A DNA stretch of 64,000 nucleotides, from positions 2,903,285 to 2,967,284 of the forward strand of contig NZ_JRYR02000001.1 in the NCBI RefSeq assembly GCF_000807855.2, read 5' to 3'. The DNA is from Flammeovirga pacifica. GTDB taxonomy: Bacteria > Bacteroidota > Bacteroidia > Cytophagales > Flammeovirgaceae. Each line of letters opens with the position of its first letter. The first letter of the stretch is position 1. Under the pieces are notes generated by a model that saw nothing but the letters and a program-made list of their open reading frames with translations, made no database searches and was not told where the DNA came from. Position numbers and translations under genes: made by a program. This document shows positions 1 to 9,221 of the stretch, one piece after another.

Positions 1-2145
1 TGGTTGAATTGCTGCATCAAAAATAGGTTCTATTTTTAATTTTGAATTCACATCATAAAATCCATATTTCTTTTTAGAATACAAATGCAAATACTCTCCA
101 TGAACAGTAATACTCTCATATCCTTTAGGGATTATTTTATCTCCTTTAAAATTATAGTAGTATTCTAAGCTTCCATATTTAGCAATTACACCATGTTTAA
201 ATACTTCCATTCGAGAAAACTGAGGTGTCATTACTTGATGTCCTTTTTCATTCAATAAAGCATATTTCCCATTTTTCTTAAATTTTGCAGCAATATAAGA
301 TACTGTATCAGATTCCTGAGTAACATAAACTACAGACCAATCAGAATATTTTTCTAATGAACAATCCGAACCATTTTTAAAATGAAATGAGACCGTTTTA
401 TCTTGGCTATACACCAAATCATTCCTATTCTGATAAAAAAACAAAGTATCAGCTGTAATAGAATATAATGAATCCCCTTCCCATGAGTAAGCATCCCATT
501 CATTTCCTTTCTTAGAAATAAATCCTTGCGGATATTCATAAACAGTATGCAAACTATCAACAACAATATCATTTGTATAAGTTAATAGAGTATATGTTGT
601 GTCATTATTTACCCACCAATGCTTCTTGTCTAAAGCATCTGTTATCCCATCATAATCTTTAGTGTATTTCTCTCCATTAGGTGTAAATACAGTCCATTTT
701 TCATTTTCCTGAAGAATATACCAATTGTCTTTTATCGTTTTGTATCCTTCATAAATAAATTGACTATCATCCCTAGCAATAGTAGCATTATATACATCGC
801 TTTCGCTAAACTGTGCCCAACGCCCTTTTTTCATCACAAGTATCATATTTTCTGATACAGTAATCAACTGCCCTGCCTCAATAGGAAATTTCAATTCACC
901 GTCTACAGAAATAATGCCCCAACGTGATTTCATTCTTACTCCATACAATCGTCTACTTATTGGTATAATTTGATCGTAAGTTGGAGGAATCCATTCTCCT
1001 TCTCCCAATGCATAAAGTCCTATTTTATTCCCTTTATTTATAGTATATATTCCTTCATATACTTTTTCTATTTGATCATATTCAAAAGGAATCATTACTT
1101 TTTGGGTAAAATCAATTAATCCTATTTGATTGCTGGAATCAGTAACCGAAAGAAATAATTTATCAGTGCCATTACACATATAAGATGCATCTACATTATT
1201 ATACTCTGGCTGAATTTTCATTTCACCATACACATTGATAAAACCTATTTTCTGATTTACTGAAACGGGGTACTTAATAAACTGACTTTCTTGAAGTAGT
1301 TTTTTATAATAATCATATTCCTCCCATTGTGGGTACAACTGTAGTAAGCTATCCTTATTACTCGATAATAAGAAAAGTTGAAAAATAGCTTGATTACTTA
1401 GATCAGAATTTGAAAAATCTCTTATAAAATGTTCGTAGGCTATCTTCGTTTTATAAGCTGTAATAATATCATATAATTCTTTCTCTACCTTCTCTTTATA
1501 AGGTGAGTCAGGGTGTTCCATCAAAAAGAGTCTTAAAGATTGTTCATCAGCATTTTTTGTTTTATGCTGAAAAACCAGCTTCTCATATTGTGATAAGGCC
1601 TCTTGAGATTGCTTTGCATCAGGATAACTTCTTAAAAACAGTTCATAAGAAGCATAAGTATGAGATTGCCTTGCAATTTCAAAACCTAAACTATCTCTTT
1701 TGTCTATGGCCTTTGGTAAAATTAATGAGTGAGGGTATTTATTGATATAGTCTATAAACGCCTTTTCGGTCATTTCTTTTGTTGCTGCTCTATAGGCCGA
1801 TGCTTCTACATATGTTATCCACGTTTTAATAGAATCATTCGTAACATAAAATTTAGTAAACTTCGCTTTTAGCTCATCATCTGCTTGTTTCCATAATGTA
1901 TCGGCTTTCTGAAGATAATTGTAAGCTGTATCTAAATCATAAACTTCATCATTTTTTATATAGTATAAACCCCATATATAATTTAATGATGCACTCTCAT
2001 TGATATCATCCGTTTCCTTTATTAATTTTTTATAGATTTTATCATATTCTCCTTTCTGTGATAGTTTCCAAAATGTCCTCGCATTTTGACCGAAAATATT
2101 AGTAGAAACAAACAGGGAAATTATTATCAATATATTTTTTATCAT
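1..2145 (-). CDS. WG-repeat protein, N-terminal signal peptide, 3' end cut by window edge
   Basis: An open frame of 715 codons reads on the minus strand from an ATG at 2143-2145 through position 1 without a stop, so the C-terminus lies outside the window. The first 20 residues form a signal peptide (hydrophobic run ending in FGQ), so the protein is exported. Roughly residues 25-290 are helix-rich and TPR-like. From about residue 315 onward there are repeated units of the type K-x-G-F/L-I/Y-x-x-x-G-x-x-x-I-x-P-x-Y/F-D, for example KIGLYALGEG and RWGIISVDGE, which is the WG-containing repeat (PF14903 type). Such repeats probably form a beta-rich binding fold; the ligand is unknown. No neighbour explains its role. 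Confidence 0.85.
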   Translation of the reverse strand, partial: MIKNILIIISLFVSTNIFGQNARTFWKLSQKGEYDKIYKKLIKETDDINESASLNYIWGLYYIKNDEVYDLDTAYNYLQKADTLWKQADDELKAKFTKFYVTNDSIKTWITYVEASAYRAATKEMTEKAFIDYINKYPHSLILPKAIDKRDSLGFEIARQSHTYASYELFLRSYPDAKQSQEALSQYEKLVFQHKTKNADEQSLRLFLMEHPDSPYKEKVEKELYDIITAYKTKIAYEHFIRDFSNSDLSNQAIFQLFLLSSNKDSLLQLYPQWEEYDYYKKLLQESQFIKYPVSVNQKIGFINVYGEMKIQPEYNNVDASYMCNGTDKLFLSVTDSSNQIGLIDFTQKVMIPFEYDQIEKVYEGIYTINKGNKIGLYALGEGEWIPPTYDQIIPISRRLYGVRMKSRWGIISVDGELKFPIEAGQLITVSENMILVMKKGRWAQFSESDVYNATIARDDSQFIYEGYKTIKDNWYILQENEKWTVFTPNGEKYTKDYDGITDALDKKHWWVNNDTTYTLLTYTNDIVVDSLHTVYEYPQGFISKKGNEWDAYSWEGDSLYSITADTLFFYQNRNDLVYSQDKTVSFHFKNGSDCSLEKYSDWSVVYVTQESDTVSYIAAKFKKNGKYALLNEKGHQVMTPQFSRMEVFKHGVIAKYGSLEYYYNFKGDKIIPKGYESITVHGEYLHLYSKKKYGFYDVNSKLKIEPIFDAAIQP

Positions 2146-2305
2146 ATCCTTTTACAATCTATTTCAATTGTATTTTTCGTCGTTAAGACTACCCTCAATT
2201 TCAAAGTAACACCCAAATAACGGTCATATATAGTAGAAAGCTAAATTTTTTAAATAGTTTAATAGAAGTAATTTGAGATTTATATTGAGATTTCATCTCT
2301 TAGCT

Positions 2306-2313
2306 TAACTTTG
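2306..2313 (+). promoter_or_regulatory. Bacteroidota-type promoter for the FtsX-like gene
   Basis: TAACTTTG matches the -7 consensus TAnnTTTG, with TTG at 2285-2287, 18 nt upstream, as the -33 element. A transcript from here would have a leader of roughly 65 nt before the ATG at 2386. Confidence 0.55.
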
Positions 2314-2385
2314 TATCATTAGTACGAAGATAGTCATTTTAAATCTTTCGATATCATTATTGAAAGAGGGAAATTAATTGAGTTG

Positions 2386-3762
2386 ATGTCAAAATTTAGA
2401 CTTCCATTTTTTATATCTAAAAGGTATTTCCTTTCACAAAGAAACATCAAAAATATTCCTTTGATGTTATTGATCTTAGTGGTTCAAATGACTTTTGGGC
2501 TTTTAGTTTTTATAGGAAAAGCCATTGGTGTCCTTTTTACCTTCTCCCCAAAACATATTAGAAAAACATATAAAGGGATGGCGGAACAATTTATCCAACA
2601 GAACTTTATACAAACACTTTCTAATATTGCAATGGTAGGTGTTGGTTTTGGTACAGCTGCCCTTGTAATTGTTTTATCCTTATTTAATGGGATGGAAAGA
2701 ACACTTACGGGAATGTTTAATAGGCATAATCCTGAATTAAAAATTGAAGTAAAAGAAGGCAAGTCATTTCCTTATGAGTGGACACTAAGAAATAAAATTG
2801 AAAATATTGAAGGTGTTGAAGCTATTACAGAAGTGATAGAGGATAAAGTATTAATACTTTATAACAACAAACAGAAAGTAGTAAACATGAAGGGGGTGAG
2901 TGATAACTTTGCTGTGCAAACCCAAATTGATACTACTGTTGTTTTAGGTACTAATACCTTATATAATAATGATAATAGATATGCATTAGTTGGTTCTGGT
3001 GTTTATCAAGAATTGGGTTTAAGGTTACGAGATAGCATGTATCCTCTTCAGTTTTGGTACCCTAAAAGAAAAGGAAAAGCTTCTTTAGACCCTACCAAAG
3101 CTTTTAATAAAAAAATTATTCAAGCTGGTGGTGTATTTGTTGCAGAACCTCAGTTCGATCAATCAACAGTTATTGTGCCTATTAAGTTTGCTAATTCACT
3201 ATTGAATTATGATAACCTAAGAACAGGCCTTGAGATCAAAGTGAATGATCATTACAATGCAAATAATGTAAAAGCGGCCTTACTAGAAGCTATCGGTGAT
3301 GACTTTATTGTCAAAACACGACCCGAACAACAATCCCAAGTTTTAAGAGCTTTAAAAATCGAAAAGTTCTTTACTTATGGTACTTTTGCATTAATTCTAG
3401 GTATTGCTTCATTCAATGTGTTTTTTGCTTTAGCCATGCTATCTATAGAAAAGTCACATGACATGAACATCTTAAAATCGATGGGTGCTACCAATAGGAT
3501 GATAAGAATGATATTTATTTTGGAAGGCGCCCTTGTAGCTTTATCTGGGGCTATATTTGGATTAATATCAGGCTATTCTTTTTGCTTTGCACAAGAGAGG
3601 TTTCAATGGATAAGTACAGGTGCAAATAATGGTATTTTGGATGCTTACCCTGTGGAAACAAGATGGCAAGACTTTCTAATTATTTGTATCACAGTAACAA
3701 CAATTACGTTATTCGCTGCCATCATACCAGCCCGAAATGCAGCTAAAAATTCTAGACGATAG
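2386..3762 (+). CDS. FtsX-like ABC transporter permease (LolC/LolE type)
   Basis: This 458-residue inner-membrane protein has the layout of lipoprotein-releasing permeases: a membrane segment near the N-terminus, another at about residues 85-105 just before NGMER, a large periplasmic domain (about 110-330), and three C-terminal membrane segments in an FtsX fold with the typical IEKSHDMNILKSMGAT stretch. The ATG at 2386 is preferred over the TTG codon directly before it. No LolD-like ATPase gene is adjacent, so the ATPase must be encoded elsewhere. The most likely job is moving lipoproteins from the inner membrane towards the outer membrane; a MacB-like export role is also possible. The region before residue 85 is longer than in E. 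coli LolC. Confidence 0.82.
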   Translation: MSKFRLPFFISKRYFLSQRNIKNIPLMLLILVVQMTFGLLVFIGKAIGVLFTFSPKHIRKTYKGMAEQFIQQNFIQTLSNIAMVGVGFGTAALVIVLSLFNGMERTLTGMFNRHNPELKIEVKEGKSFPYEWTLRNKIENIEGVEAITEVIEDKVLILYNNKQKVVNMKGVSDNFAVQTQIDTTVVLGTNTLYNNDNRYALVGSGVYQELGLRLRDSMYPLQFWYPKRKGKASLDPTKAFNKKIIQAGGVFVAEPQFDQSTVIVPIKFANSLLNYDNLRTGLEIKVNDHYNANNVKAALLEAIGDDFIVKTRPEQQSQVLRALKIEKFFTYGTFALILGIASFNVFFALAMLSIEKSHDMNILKSMGATNRMIRMIFILEGALVALSGAIFGLISGYSFCFAQERFQWISTGANNGILDAYPVETRWQDFLIICITVTTITLFAAIIPARNAAKNSRR

Positions 3763-3854
3763 AATATCTAATCTGAGATATCCTCATATTATTTATTAAT
3801 TCATTAAATTTACATCAAAATCTATATTAATTCCGTAGTATATTTTTTACTAAA

Positions 3855-5081
3855 ATGGAATTATCAAAATATACAACGCTTGACATGAGCCTAACAGATC
3901 AAATAAAATCATTAGTAAAAGAGAATTTAGAAGAGATTGTTGCTAATAGACATCATCTTCATGCACATCCCGAACTTTCTTATCAAGAATTTGAAACAGC
4001 AAAATTTGTTGCCGAAAAACTGAAAAGTTATGGTATTGAAGTTCAAGAAGGGGTGGCTAAAACAGGCGTTGTAGGACTTATCAAAGGAAAAAATCCTGAT
4101 AAGAAAATTATTGCTTTAAGAGGTGATATGGATGCACTTCCTATTACTGAAGCCAATGATGTTCCTTATAAATCTACCAATGAAGGTGTGATGCATGCTT
4201 GTGGGCACGATGTACATACTACTTCTCTTCTTGGTGCAGCTCGAATTCTTCAAACTTTAAAAGATGAATTTGAAGGTACTATAAAATTGATTTTCCAACC
4301 GGGTGAAGAAAAATTACCTGGAGGAGCGTCTCTAATGATAAAAGACGGTGCACTTCAAAACCCTGAGCCTACTAAGATAATTGGCCAACATGTAATGCCT
4401 TTTATTGATTGTGGAAAGGTAGGTTTTAGAGAAGGAATGTATATGGCAAGTGCAGACGAAATCTATTTTACTGTAAAAGGTAAAGGTGGACACGCCGCAA
4501 TGCCGGAAAAAAATATTGATCCTGTAGTGATCACTTCTCATATTATTGTCGCATTACAACAAATTGTAAGTAGATATGCTGCTCCAAAAATTCCATCAGT
4601 ATTATCATTTGGTGATGTGAGAGCAATTGGAGCGACTAATGTTATTCCTAATGAAGTAAAAGTTCAGGGTACTTTCCGTACTATGAATGAAGAATGGAGA
4701 ATGGAAGCACATGAAAGAATTACTAAAATTGCTGAAGGTATAGCTGAAGGTATGGGTGGTTCTGTAGAAATGGACATTCAAAAAGGATATCCATTCTTGG
4801 TAAACGAACCAGAATTAACTAGACGTAATAAAGCCGCTGCAATTGAATATTTAGGAGAAGAAAACGTTGTTGATCTTGATATTTGGCTAGCAGCAGAAGA
4901 CTTCTCTTATTACTCTCAAGAGATGGATGCATGTTTCTATAGATTAGGTACAAGAAACGAAGAAAAAGGGATTGTTTCTTCTGTACATACTCCTACTTTT
5001 GATATCGATGAAGATGCTTTAGAAATTGGAGTAGGTCTTATGACTTGGTTAGCTTTATCAGAATTGAATACTGATGCATAA
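3855..5081 (+). CDS. M20-family amidohydrolase (N-acyl amino acid hydrolase type)
   Basis: The 408-residue protein carries the M20D amidohydrolase hallmarks: the RGDMDALPI motif (about residue 91), MHACGHDVHTTSLLG (about 114), FQPGEEKLPGGA (about 146) and a late AAEDFSYY motif, which supply metal ligands and the catalytic Glu. The dimerisation domain lies between about 195 and 310. The family cuts amide bonds of N-acyl amino acids such as hippurate or indole-acetyl amino acids and releases the amino acid; the substrate here cannot be told. No signal peptide is visible, so it is cytoplasmic. An internal ATG at 3885 (MSLTDQ) is an alternative start. It is followed by its own terminator. Confidence 0.88.
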   Translation: MELSKYTTLDMSLTDQIKSLVKENLEEIVANRHHLHAHPELSYQEFETAKFVAEKLKSYGIEVQEGVAKTGVVGLIKGKNPDKKIIALRGDMDALPITEANDVPYKSTNEGVMHACGHDVHTTSLLGAARILQTLKDEFEGTIKLIFQPGEEKLPGGASLMIKDGALQNPEPTKIIGQHVMPFIDCGKVGFREGMYMASADEIYFTVKGKGGHAAMPEKNIDPVVITSHIIVALQQIVSRYAAPKIPSVLSFGDVRAIGATNVIPNEVKVQGTFRTMNEEWRMEAHERITKIAEGIAEGMGGSVEMDIQKGYPFLVNEPELTRRNKAAAIEYLGEENVVDLDIWLAAEDFSYYSQEMDACFYRLGTRNEEKGIVSSVHTPTFDIDEDALEIGVGLMTWLALSELNTDA

Positions 5082-5140
5082 GGGCTTATCAAATAAATGA
5101 TGGCAAAAATAATTATATTAAAGTATAATTATTCTATAGA

Positions 5141-5179
5141 ATACCTTGATGATGTTAAACTTCATCAAGGTATTTTTTT
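5141..5179 (+). terminator. Rho-independent terminator after the M20 gene
   Basis: ATACCTTGATG and CATCAAGGTAT form an 11-bp stem around a short loop, followed by a run of seven T. Confidence 0.85.
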
Positions 5180-5238
5180 ATGACAATTTTTCAGTTGAAT
5201 TTTACAATATCAGTCAATAAATAAAGTACATATCCTGC

Positions 5239-5277
5239 TTTGTCAGTAAAATTCCGACAAAATGACCCAATATGTCA
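5239..5277 (+). promoter_or_regulatory. Two adjacent inverted repeats before grpE-dnaJ (possible heat-shock operator)
   Basis: TTTGTC at 5239-5244 and GACAAA at 5256-5261 form a perfect 6+6 inverted repeat with an 11-nt spacer. Directly after it, TGAC at 5263-5266 and GTCA at 5274-5277 form a second repeat with a 7-nt spacer. The core TGTCAGT occurs twice in the same orientation. The position just before grpE suggests a stress regulator or a special promoter; the regulator is unknown and this is not a CIRCE element. Confidence 0.5.
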
Positions 5278-5337
5278 GTTGGCAATATTGTTGATAAAAA
5301 CGGAGTGTATATTTCAACTTTAGAAATGATTACGAAA

Positions 5338-5940
5338 ATGGCAGAAAATAAAGGACAAGAAAATATTGAAAATAAAGAAGAGCATGTAACTGAAGAGTCT
5401 CAAGAAACTACTAAGGATACTGCTTCTGAAAATACAACTGAAGAAACTAAGGAAGAGTCTACAAAAGAGGCTACTCAAGAACTTTCTGAAGTAGATAAAT
5501 TATCACAAGAATTAGCAGAAATGAAAGACAAATACTTACGTCTTTATTCTGAATTTGACAACTTCCGTAGACGTACATCTCAAGAGAAATTGACTTTACA
5601 AAAAACGGGTAGTGAAAAAGTGATGAATGCTATTATTCCTACAATTGATGATTTTGAAAGAGCAATTGCTAATACTAAATCAGAAAACGAAGAAGTAAAG
5701 CAAGTTCTTGACGGTGTAGTGATGATCAAAGATAAAATGTTGAAAACACTAGAAGGTCAAGGATTGAAGCAAATGGAAGATGCTACTGGTAAAGATTTAA
5801 ATACTGATTACCATGATGCTATTACTCAAATTCCTGCACCTACAGAAGAATTTAAAGATAAAATCGTTGATGTTGTTGAAAACGGCTACATCTTAAACGA
5901 TAAAGTGATCCGCTTCGCTAAAGTAGTTGTAGGACAATAA
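5338..5940 (+). CDS. grpE: GrpE nucleotide exchange factor
   Basis: GrpE drives ADP release from DnaK in the DnaK-DnaJ-GrpE chaperone cycle. The protein has an acidic, Glu/Thr-rich N-terminal tail, a long coiled coil with the conserved LRLYSEFDNFRRRT stretch, and the C-terminal beta domain ending in a NGYILNDKVIRFAKVVVGQ tail. I place the start at the ATG at 5338 (MAENKGQ), because the first ATG (5272) lies inside an inverted repeat and would add an un-GrpE-like 22-residue leader; 5326 is a further option. dnaJ follows after 15 bp, so the two form an operon; dnaK is not in the window. Confidence 0.95.
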   Translation: MAENKGQENIENKEEHVTEESQETTKDTASENTTEETKEESTKEATQELSEVDKLSQELAEMKDKYLRLYSEFDNFRRRTSQEKLTLQKTGSEKVMNAIIPTIDDFERAIANTKSENEEVKQVLDGVVMIKDKMLKTLEGQGLKQMEDATGKDLNTDYHDAITQIPAPTEEFKDKIVDVVENGYILNDKVIRFAKVVVGQ

Positions 5941-5955
5941 GAAAAAACACCAAAG

Positions 5956-7122
5956 ATGTCTAAAAGAGATTTTTACGAAGTACTCGGCGTATCGAAAGAT
6001 GCTTCAGGTAGTGAGGTTAAAAAAGCTTACCGTAAGGTAGCAATTAAATATCATCCAGATAAAAACCCTGGAGATTCTGAAGCTGAAGAGAAATTCAAAG
6101 AAGCGGCTGAGGCTTATGAAATATTAAGTGACGACCAAAAAAGAGCACAATATGATCGCTTTGGTCACCAAGCGTTTGACGGATCTGGTGGATTCGGCGG
6201 CGGAGGTGGTGGAATGAATATGGACGACATATTTAGCCACTTTGGTGATATCTTTGGCGGCGGCGGTAGTCCATTCGGAGATTTCTTCGGTGGCGGCGGC
6301 GGTGGCGGAAGACGTCAGCGTAAAGGCTCTAACTTAAGAATAAAACTAAAAATGACCTTGCAAGAGATGGCAAAAGGTGTGGAGAAAAAAGTCCGCATTA
6401 AACGCTATACATCTTGTGAGCCATGTAACGGTACTGGTGCAAAAAATGGTACTGACATGACTACTTGTTCTACTTGCCAAGGTAGCGGACAAGTTCAAAA
6501 AGTAGTCAATACAATGTTAGGACAAATGGTTTCTAACTCTACTTGTCCTTCTTGTAATGGTGAAGGTAAAATCATCAAAAACAAGTGTGACAATTGTGGT
6601 GGAGAAGGTAGAATGTATACTGAAGAAGATGTTTCTATCAATATCCCTCCAGGAGTAGACGATGGTATGCAACTATCTATGAGAGGTAAAGGTAACATGC
6701 CGAAAGGTGGTGGTGTTGCTGGTGATCTTTTAATTGTTATCGAAGCAGTTGAAGACGCTAACTTACATAGAGACGGAGAGAACATCCATTACGAACTTCA
6801 TCTAAGCTTTGCTGATGCTGCTCTAGGTACTACAGTAGAAGTACCAACATTAAGTGGTAATGTTAAAGTACCAATTGATGCAGGAACACAAAGTGGTAAA
6901 GTTTTAAGATTAAGAGGAAAAGGTATCAGAGATATTAATGGTTACGGTGTTGGTGATCAATTAATTCATGTATCAGTTTTCACTCCTAATAAAATAAATT
7001 CTGAAGAAAAAGAGCTTCTGAAGAAATTAAGGGAATCGAAAAACTTTAATCCATCAAATGAGCACAAAGAAGAAAAACGTAAAAGTTTCTTCTCAAGAAT
7101 GAAAGACTTCTTTGCTCAATAA
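5956..7122 (+). CDS. dnaJ: Chaperone protein DnaJ
   Basis: A type I Hsp40 of 388 residues. It has the J domain with HPD at residues 33-35, a long Gly/Phe-rich linker (about 75-120), a zinc-binding domain with four CxxCxGxG-type motifs ([32 protein letters not shown]) and the C-terminal substrate-binding domain. The Lys/Arg-rich tail after residue 350 is slightly extended. DnaJ delivers unfolded clients to DnaK and stimulates its ATPase. It is the second gene of the grpE-dnaJ operon and is closed by a strong terminator. Confidence 0.97.
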   Translation: MSKRDFYEVLGVSKDASGSEVKKAYRKVAIKYHPDKNPGDSEAEEKFKEAAEAYEILSDDQKRAQYDRFGHQAFDGSGGFGGGGGGMNMDDIFSHFGDIFGGGGSPFGDFFGGGGGGGRRQRKGSNLRIKLKMTLQEMAKGVEKKVRIKRYTSCEPCNGTGAKNGTDMTTCSTCQGSGQVQKVVNTMLGQMVSNSTCPSCNGEGKIIKNKCDNCGGEGRMYTEEDVSINIPPGVDDGMQLSMRGKGNMPKGGGVAGDLLIVIEAVEDANLHRDGENIHYELHLSFADAALGTTVEVPTLSGNVKVPIDAGTQSGKVLRLRGKGIRDINGYGVGDQLIHVSVFTPNKINSEEKELLKKLRESKNFNPSNEHKEEKRKSFFSRMKDFFAQ

Positions 7123-7158
7123 TTTGAAATAAAAAATCAGTTATACTGATATATATAT

Positions 7159-7198
7159 AAAAGCATTACTCTATTTTTAGAGTAATGCTTTTGTTTTA
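7159..7198 (+). terminator. Terminator after dnaJ
   Basis: AAAGCATTACTCT and AGAGTAATGCTTT form a 13-bp stem with a short T-rich loop and a T-rich tail. Confidence 0.85.
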
Positions 7199-7257
7199 TC
7201 TATTAAAAAATAGCATTAAACTACTTTATCGTCCTACTTAGGTGATATTATTTATTG

Positions 7258-7265
7258 TATCTTTG
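7258..7265 (+). promoter_or_regulatory. -7 promoter element for the thioesterase-YihY pair
   Basis: TATCTTTG fits the TAnnTTTG consensus and lies 21 bp before the start codon at 7287. No clear -33 TTG was seen. Confidence 0.45.
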
Positions 7266-7286
7266 TGATTCAATTAATTTAGGAAA

Positions 7287-7709
7287 ATGTTTACTCACGA
7301 AACAAAATTAAGGATCTGTTATGCAGATACAGATCAAATGGGATTTGTCTATTATGGGCATTATGCTAAGTTTTTCGAAATAGGTCGAACAGAATCTATT
7401 CGTTCACTTGGCATGAGCTACAAAGAAATGGAAGAGGACGGAGTAATGTTACCTGTATTAGAAAATTTCTCTAAGTACCACAAACCTGCTAAGTACGATG
7501 ATCTTATTACAATTCGTACAAAGTTATTAGAATTACCAAGAGTAAAATTACAGTTTGAGTACGAAATCTTTAACCAAGATAATGAGTTACTTCATACAGG
7601 TTGGACTAAATTAGCCTTTATGAGTAAAGAAACTTACAGACCGTGCAGAGCCCCTCAAAAATTCTTAGAGGTAATCTCACCGTTTTTTGTTGAACCTACC
7701 GAAGCATAA
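7287..7709 (+). CDS. Acyl-CoA thioesterase, YbgC/4HBT hotdog family
   Basis: The 140-residue protein is one hotdog domain. Near the N-terminus it has YADTDQMGFVYYGHYAKFFE, the typical active-site stretch with the catalytic Asp, and RTESIRSLGMSY follows as in YbgC-like proteins. These enzymes hydrolyse acyl-CoA thioesters in the cytoplasm; chain length cannot be read from the sequence. The next gene begins on the base after its stop codon, so the two are translated from one message. Confidence 0.88.
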   Translation: MFTHETKLRICYADTDQMGFVYYGHYAKFFEIGRTESIRSLGMSYKEMEEDGVMLPVLENFSKYHKPAKYDDLITIRTKLLELPRVKLQFEYEIFNQDNELLHTGWTKLAFMSKETYRPCRAPQKFLEVISPFFVEPTEA

Positions 7710-8660
7710 GTGACCAAAAGAAAATTACATAAAAAGCTTAAAAACAGTAATCAGTATCAAAAACTAATTGGAAGATTAACCGCTTCTAAAGTTCCTCATA
7801 CTGAGGTGTCTTTTTACACCTTTGGAAAAGCTTTAATACATAGAGTAGATCAGAATGATCTTTTACAAAGAGGTCAAGCTATAGGATTTAGTTTTAGTTT
7901 GGCGATGCTCCCATTTATCATTTTTTTCTATACACTCATCTCCTATATTCCTTTTGAGCAATTCGATAGTATGCTTCAGGTATTTAGAGAAGAGATTTTA
8001 CCTCATTACGTTTATCAAGCAATCGAAGGACCGATCCAAGATCTGAAAGGTAGGTCAAGAGGAGGGTTTCTATCTTTTGGTTTTATAGGGGCAACTTATG
8101 TAGCCACTACAGGCATGCGTACTTTAATGAACGCATTTAATAGCTGTTATCATTTAGAAGATAAGCGAAGTTACATCAAACAGTTTCAGACAGCCTTAAA
8201 TCTAACCTTGCTTTTTCTAATGACTTTATGTGCTTCATCCGTCTTATTAATTTGGGGAAAACACTCATTAGAATACCTTCATGATCATGACTTTCTAAAT
8301 AATCAGTTTACCATTTATAGTCTTCTTTTCTTAAGATTCATTATTGTGGTATTGATGTTCTTCTTCAATATTGTGATGATTTTTAGATACGCGCCGAGTA
8401 ATCAACTTAAGAAAAAAATATTTACGCCAGGGTCTATTGTAGCTACTTCTTTATCGATTTTAGTCTCCACCCTATTTGGAATATATTTAGACACCTTTAA
8501 TTCATATGATATTTTATATGGATCATTAGGAGCATTTATGGGTATGATGGGTTGGGTTTTCACTATTGCAATGATCTTACTTATTGGTTTCCAAATCAAT
8601 ACAACTATAGAAGAAGCTCAATTGTGGTCAGAATCAAATCCTCCTGAGGAATTCAGATAA
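7710..8660 (+). CDS. YihY/BrkB-family inner membrane protein
   Basis: The 316-residue protein starts with GTG directly after the stop of the thioesterase gene. It shows about six hydrophobic segments and the family's conserved Gly/Pro pattern: early [18 protein letters not shown], a middle [21 protein letters not shown], and a late [15 protein letters not shown] segment. The family was once mis-named ribonuclease BN; its members are inner-membrane proteins of unsettled function, possibly transporters. The tight coupling to a thioesterase hints at a lipid-related job, but that is inference. Confidence 0.87.
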   Translation: MTKRKLHKKLKNSNQYQKLIGRLTASKVPHTEVSFYTFGKALIHRVDQNDLLQRGQAIGFSFSLAMLPFIIFFYTLISYIPFEQFDSMLQVFREEILPHYVYQAIEGPIQDLKGRSRGGFLSFGFIGATYVATTGMRTLMNAFNSCYHLEDKRSYIKQFQTALNLTLLFLMTLCASSVLLIWGKHSLEYLHDHDFLNNQFTIYSLLFLRFIIVVLMFFFNIVMIFRYAPSNQLKKKIFTPGSIVATSLSILVSTLFGIYLDTFNSYDILYGSLGAFMGMMGWVFTIAMILLIGFQINTTIEEAQLWSESNPPEEFR

Positions 8661-8724
8661 TAACAATTTAATTTTATTTGTATTTTTTATTGATTTTAGC
8701 TTTGGATTTTTAAATTCAACCTTG

Positions 8725-8732
8725 CATATTTG
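8725..8732 (+). promoter_or_regulatory. Promoter of tRNA-Ser
   Basis: CATATTTG is one mismatch from TAnnTTTG. TTTG at 8701-8704, 20 nt upstream, serves as -33 element. The tRNA begins 17 nt downstream. Confidence 0.4.
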
Positions 8733-8748
8733 CACACGTCGATAACAC

Positions 8749-8833
8749 AGAGAGTTGGCAGAGTGGTCGAATGCGGTAGTCTTGAAAACTATTGTACCGC
8801 GAGGTACCGGGGGTTCGAATCCCTCACTCTCTG
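8749..8833 (+). tRNA. tRNA-Ser (anticodon TGA)
   Basis: Class II tRNA of 85 nt. The acceptor stem AGAGAGT pairs with ACTCTCT and the discriminator is G. The anticodon loop CTTGAAA carries TGA, there is a long variable arm, and the T-arm is GGGGGTTCGAATCCCTC. CCA is not fully encoded. Confidence 0.95.
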
Positions 8834-8839
8834 CACTAG

Positions 8840-8870
8840 AGGCTTCAGATTTTTTCTGAAGCCTTTTTTT
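8840..8870 (+). terminator. Terminator after tRNA-Ser
   Basis: GGCTTCAGA and TCTGAAGCC form a 9-bp stem around TTTTT, followed by seven T. Confidence 0.9.
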
Positions 8871-8972
8871 ATTGATTATTTTTGGTGTAACTGCTTATTC
8901 TAGTGTATCCTTTTTTATGGAATTCACGTATATTTACATAAGTGTCAAATAACTATATTAATAACATTAACT

Positions 8973-9170
8973 ATGCATAAGAAATTAGTAAAATCACCAA
9001 GGACTGGAATTTTAACCGGTGTATGTTCAGGAGTAGCAAAGTATTTTAACATTGATCCTACACTTGTACGTTTAGGGTTTGTTATTTCTTTGTTTGTTGG
9101 AGTTGGTTCTCCTGGTTTAATCTATCTAGTCATGGCCTTAGTCATGCCAAAAGATGAATTAGAATTCTAA
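8973..9170 (+). CDS. Small PspC-domain membrane protein
   Basis: A 65-residue protein consisting of a single PspC domain: a basic N-terminus (KKLVKSPRTG), the conserved GVCSGVAKYFNIDPTLVRLGF stretch, and one membrane segment ending in YLVMALVMPKDE. In proteobacteria PspC takes part in the phage-shock envelope-stress response. Stand-alone PspC proteins are common in Bacteroidota and their role is unclear. It is a single gene with a strong bidirectional terminator behind it. Confidence 0.88.
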   Translation: MHKKLVKSPRTGILTGVCSGVAKYFNIDPTLVRLGFVISLFVGVGSPGLIYLVMALVMPKDELEF

Positions 9171-9185
9171 AAAAAGAAATTATGA

Positions 9186-9221
9186 AAAGGGTGATCGTTT
9201 TAAAACGATCACCCTTTTTTT
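9186..9221. terminator. Bidirectional terminator between convergent genes
   Basis: GGGTGATCGTTTT and AAAACGATCACCC form a perfect 13-bp stem, with A-rich sequence on the left and seven T on the right. It serves the PspC gene on the plus strand; its right edge touches the stop codon of the acyl-CoA dehydrogenase gene on the minus strand. Confidence 0.85.

Noticed and set aside
2100-2385. Small gene in the gap before the FtsX-like gene
   Set aside because: Only promoter elements were found; no frame with a plausible start and length.
5272-5337. GrpE starting at 5272
   Set aside because: The ATG is part of an inverted repeat and the added leader does not resemble GrpE; kept as an alternative only.
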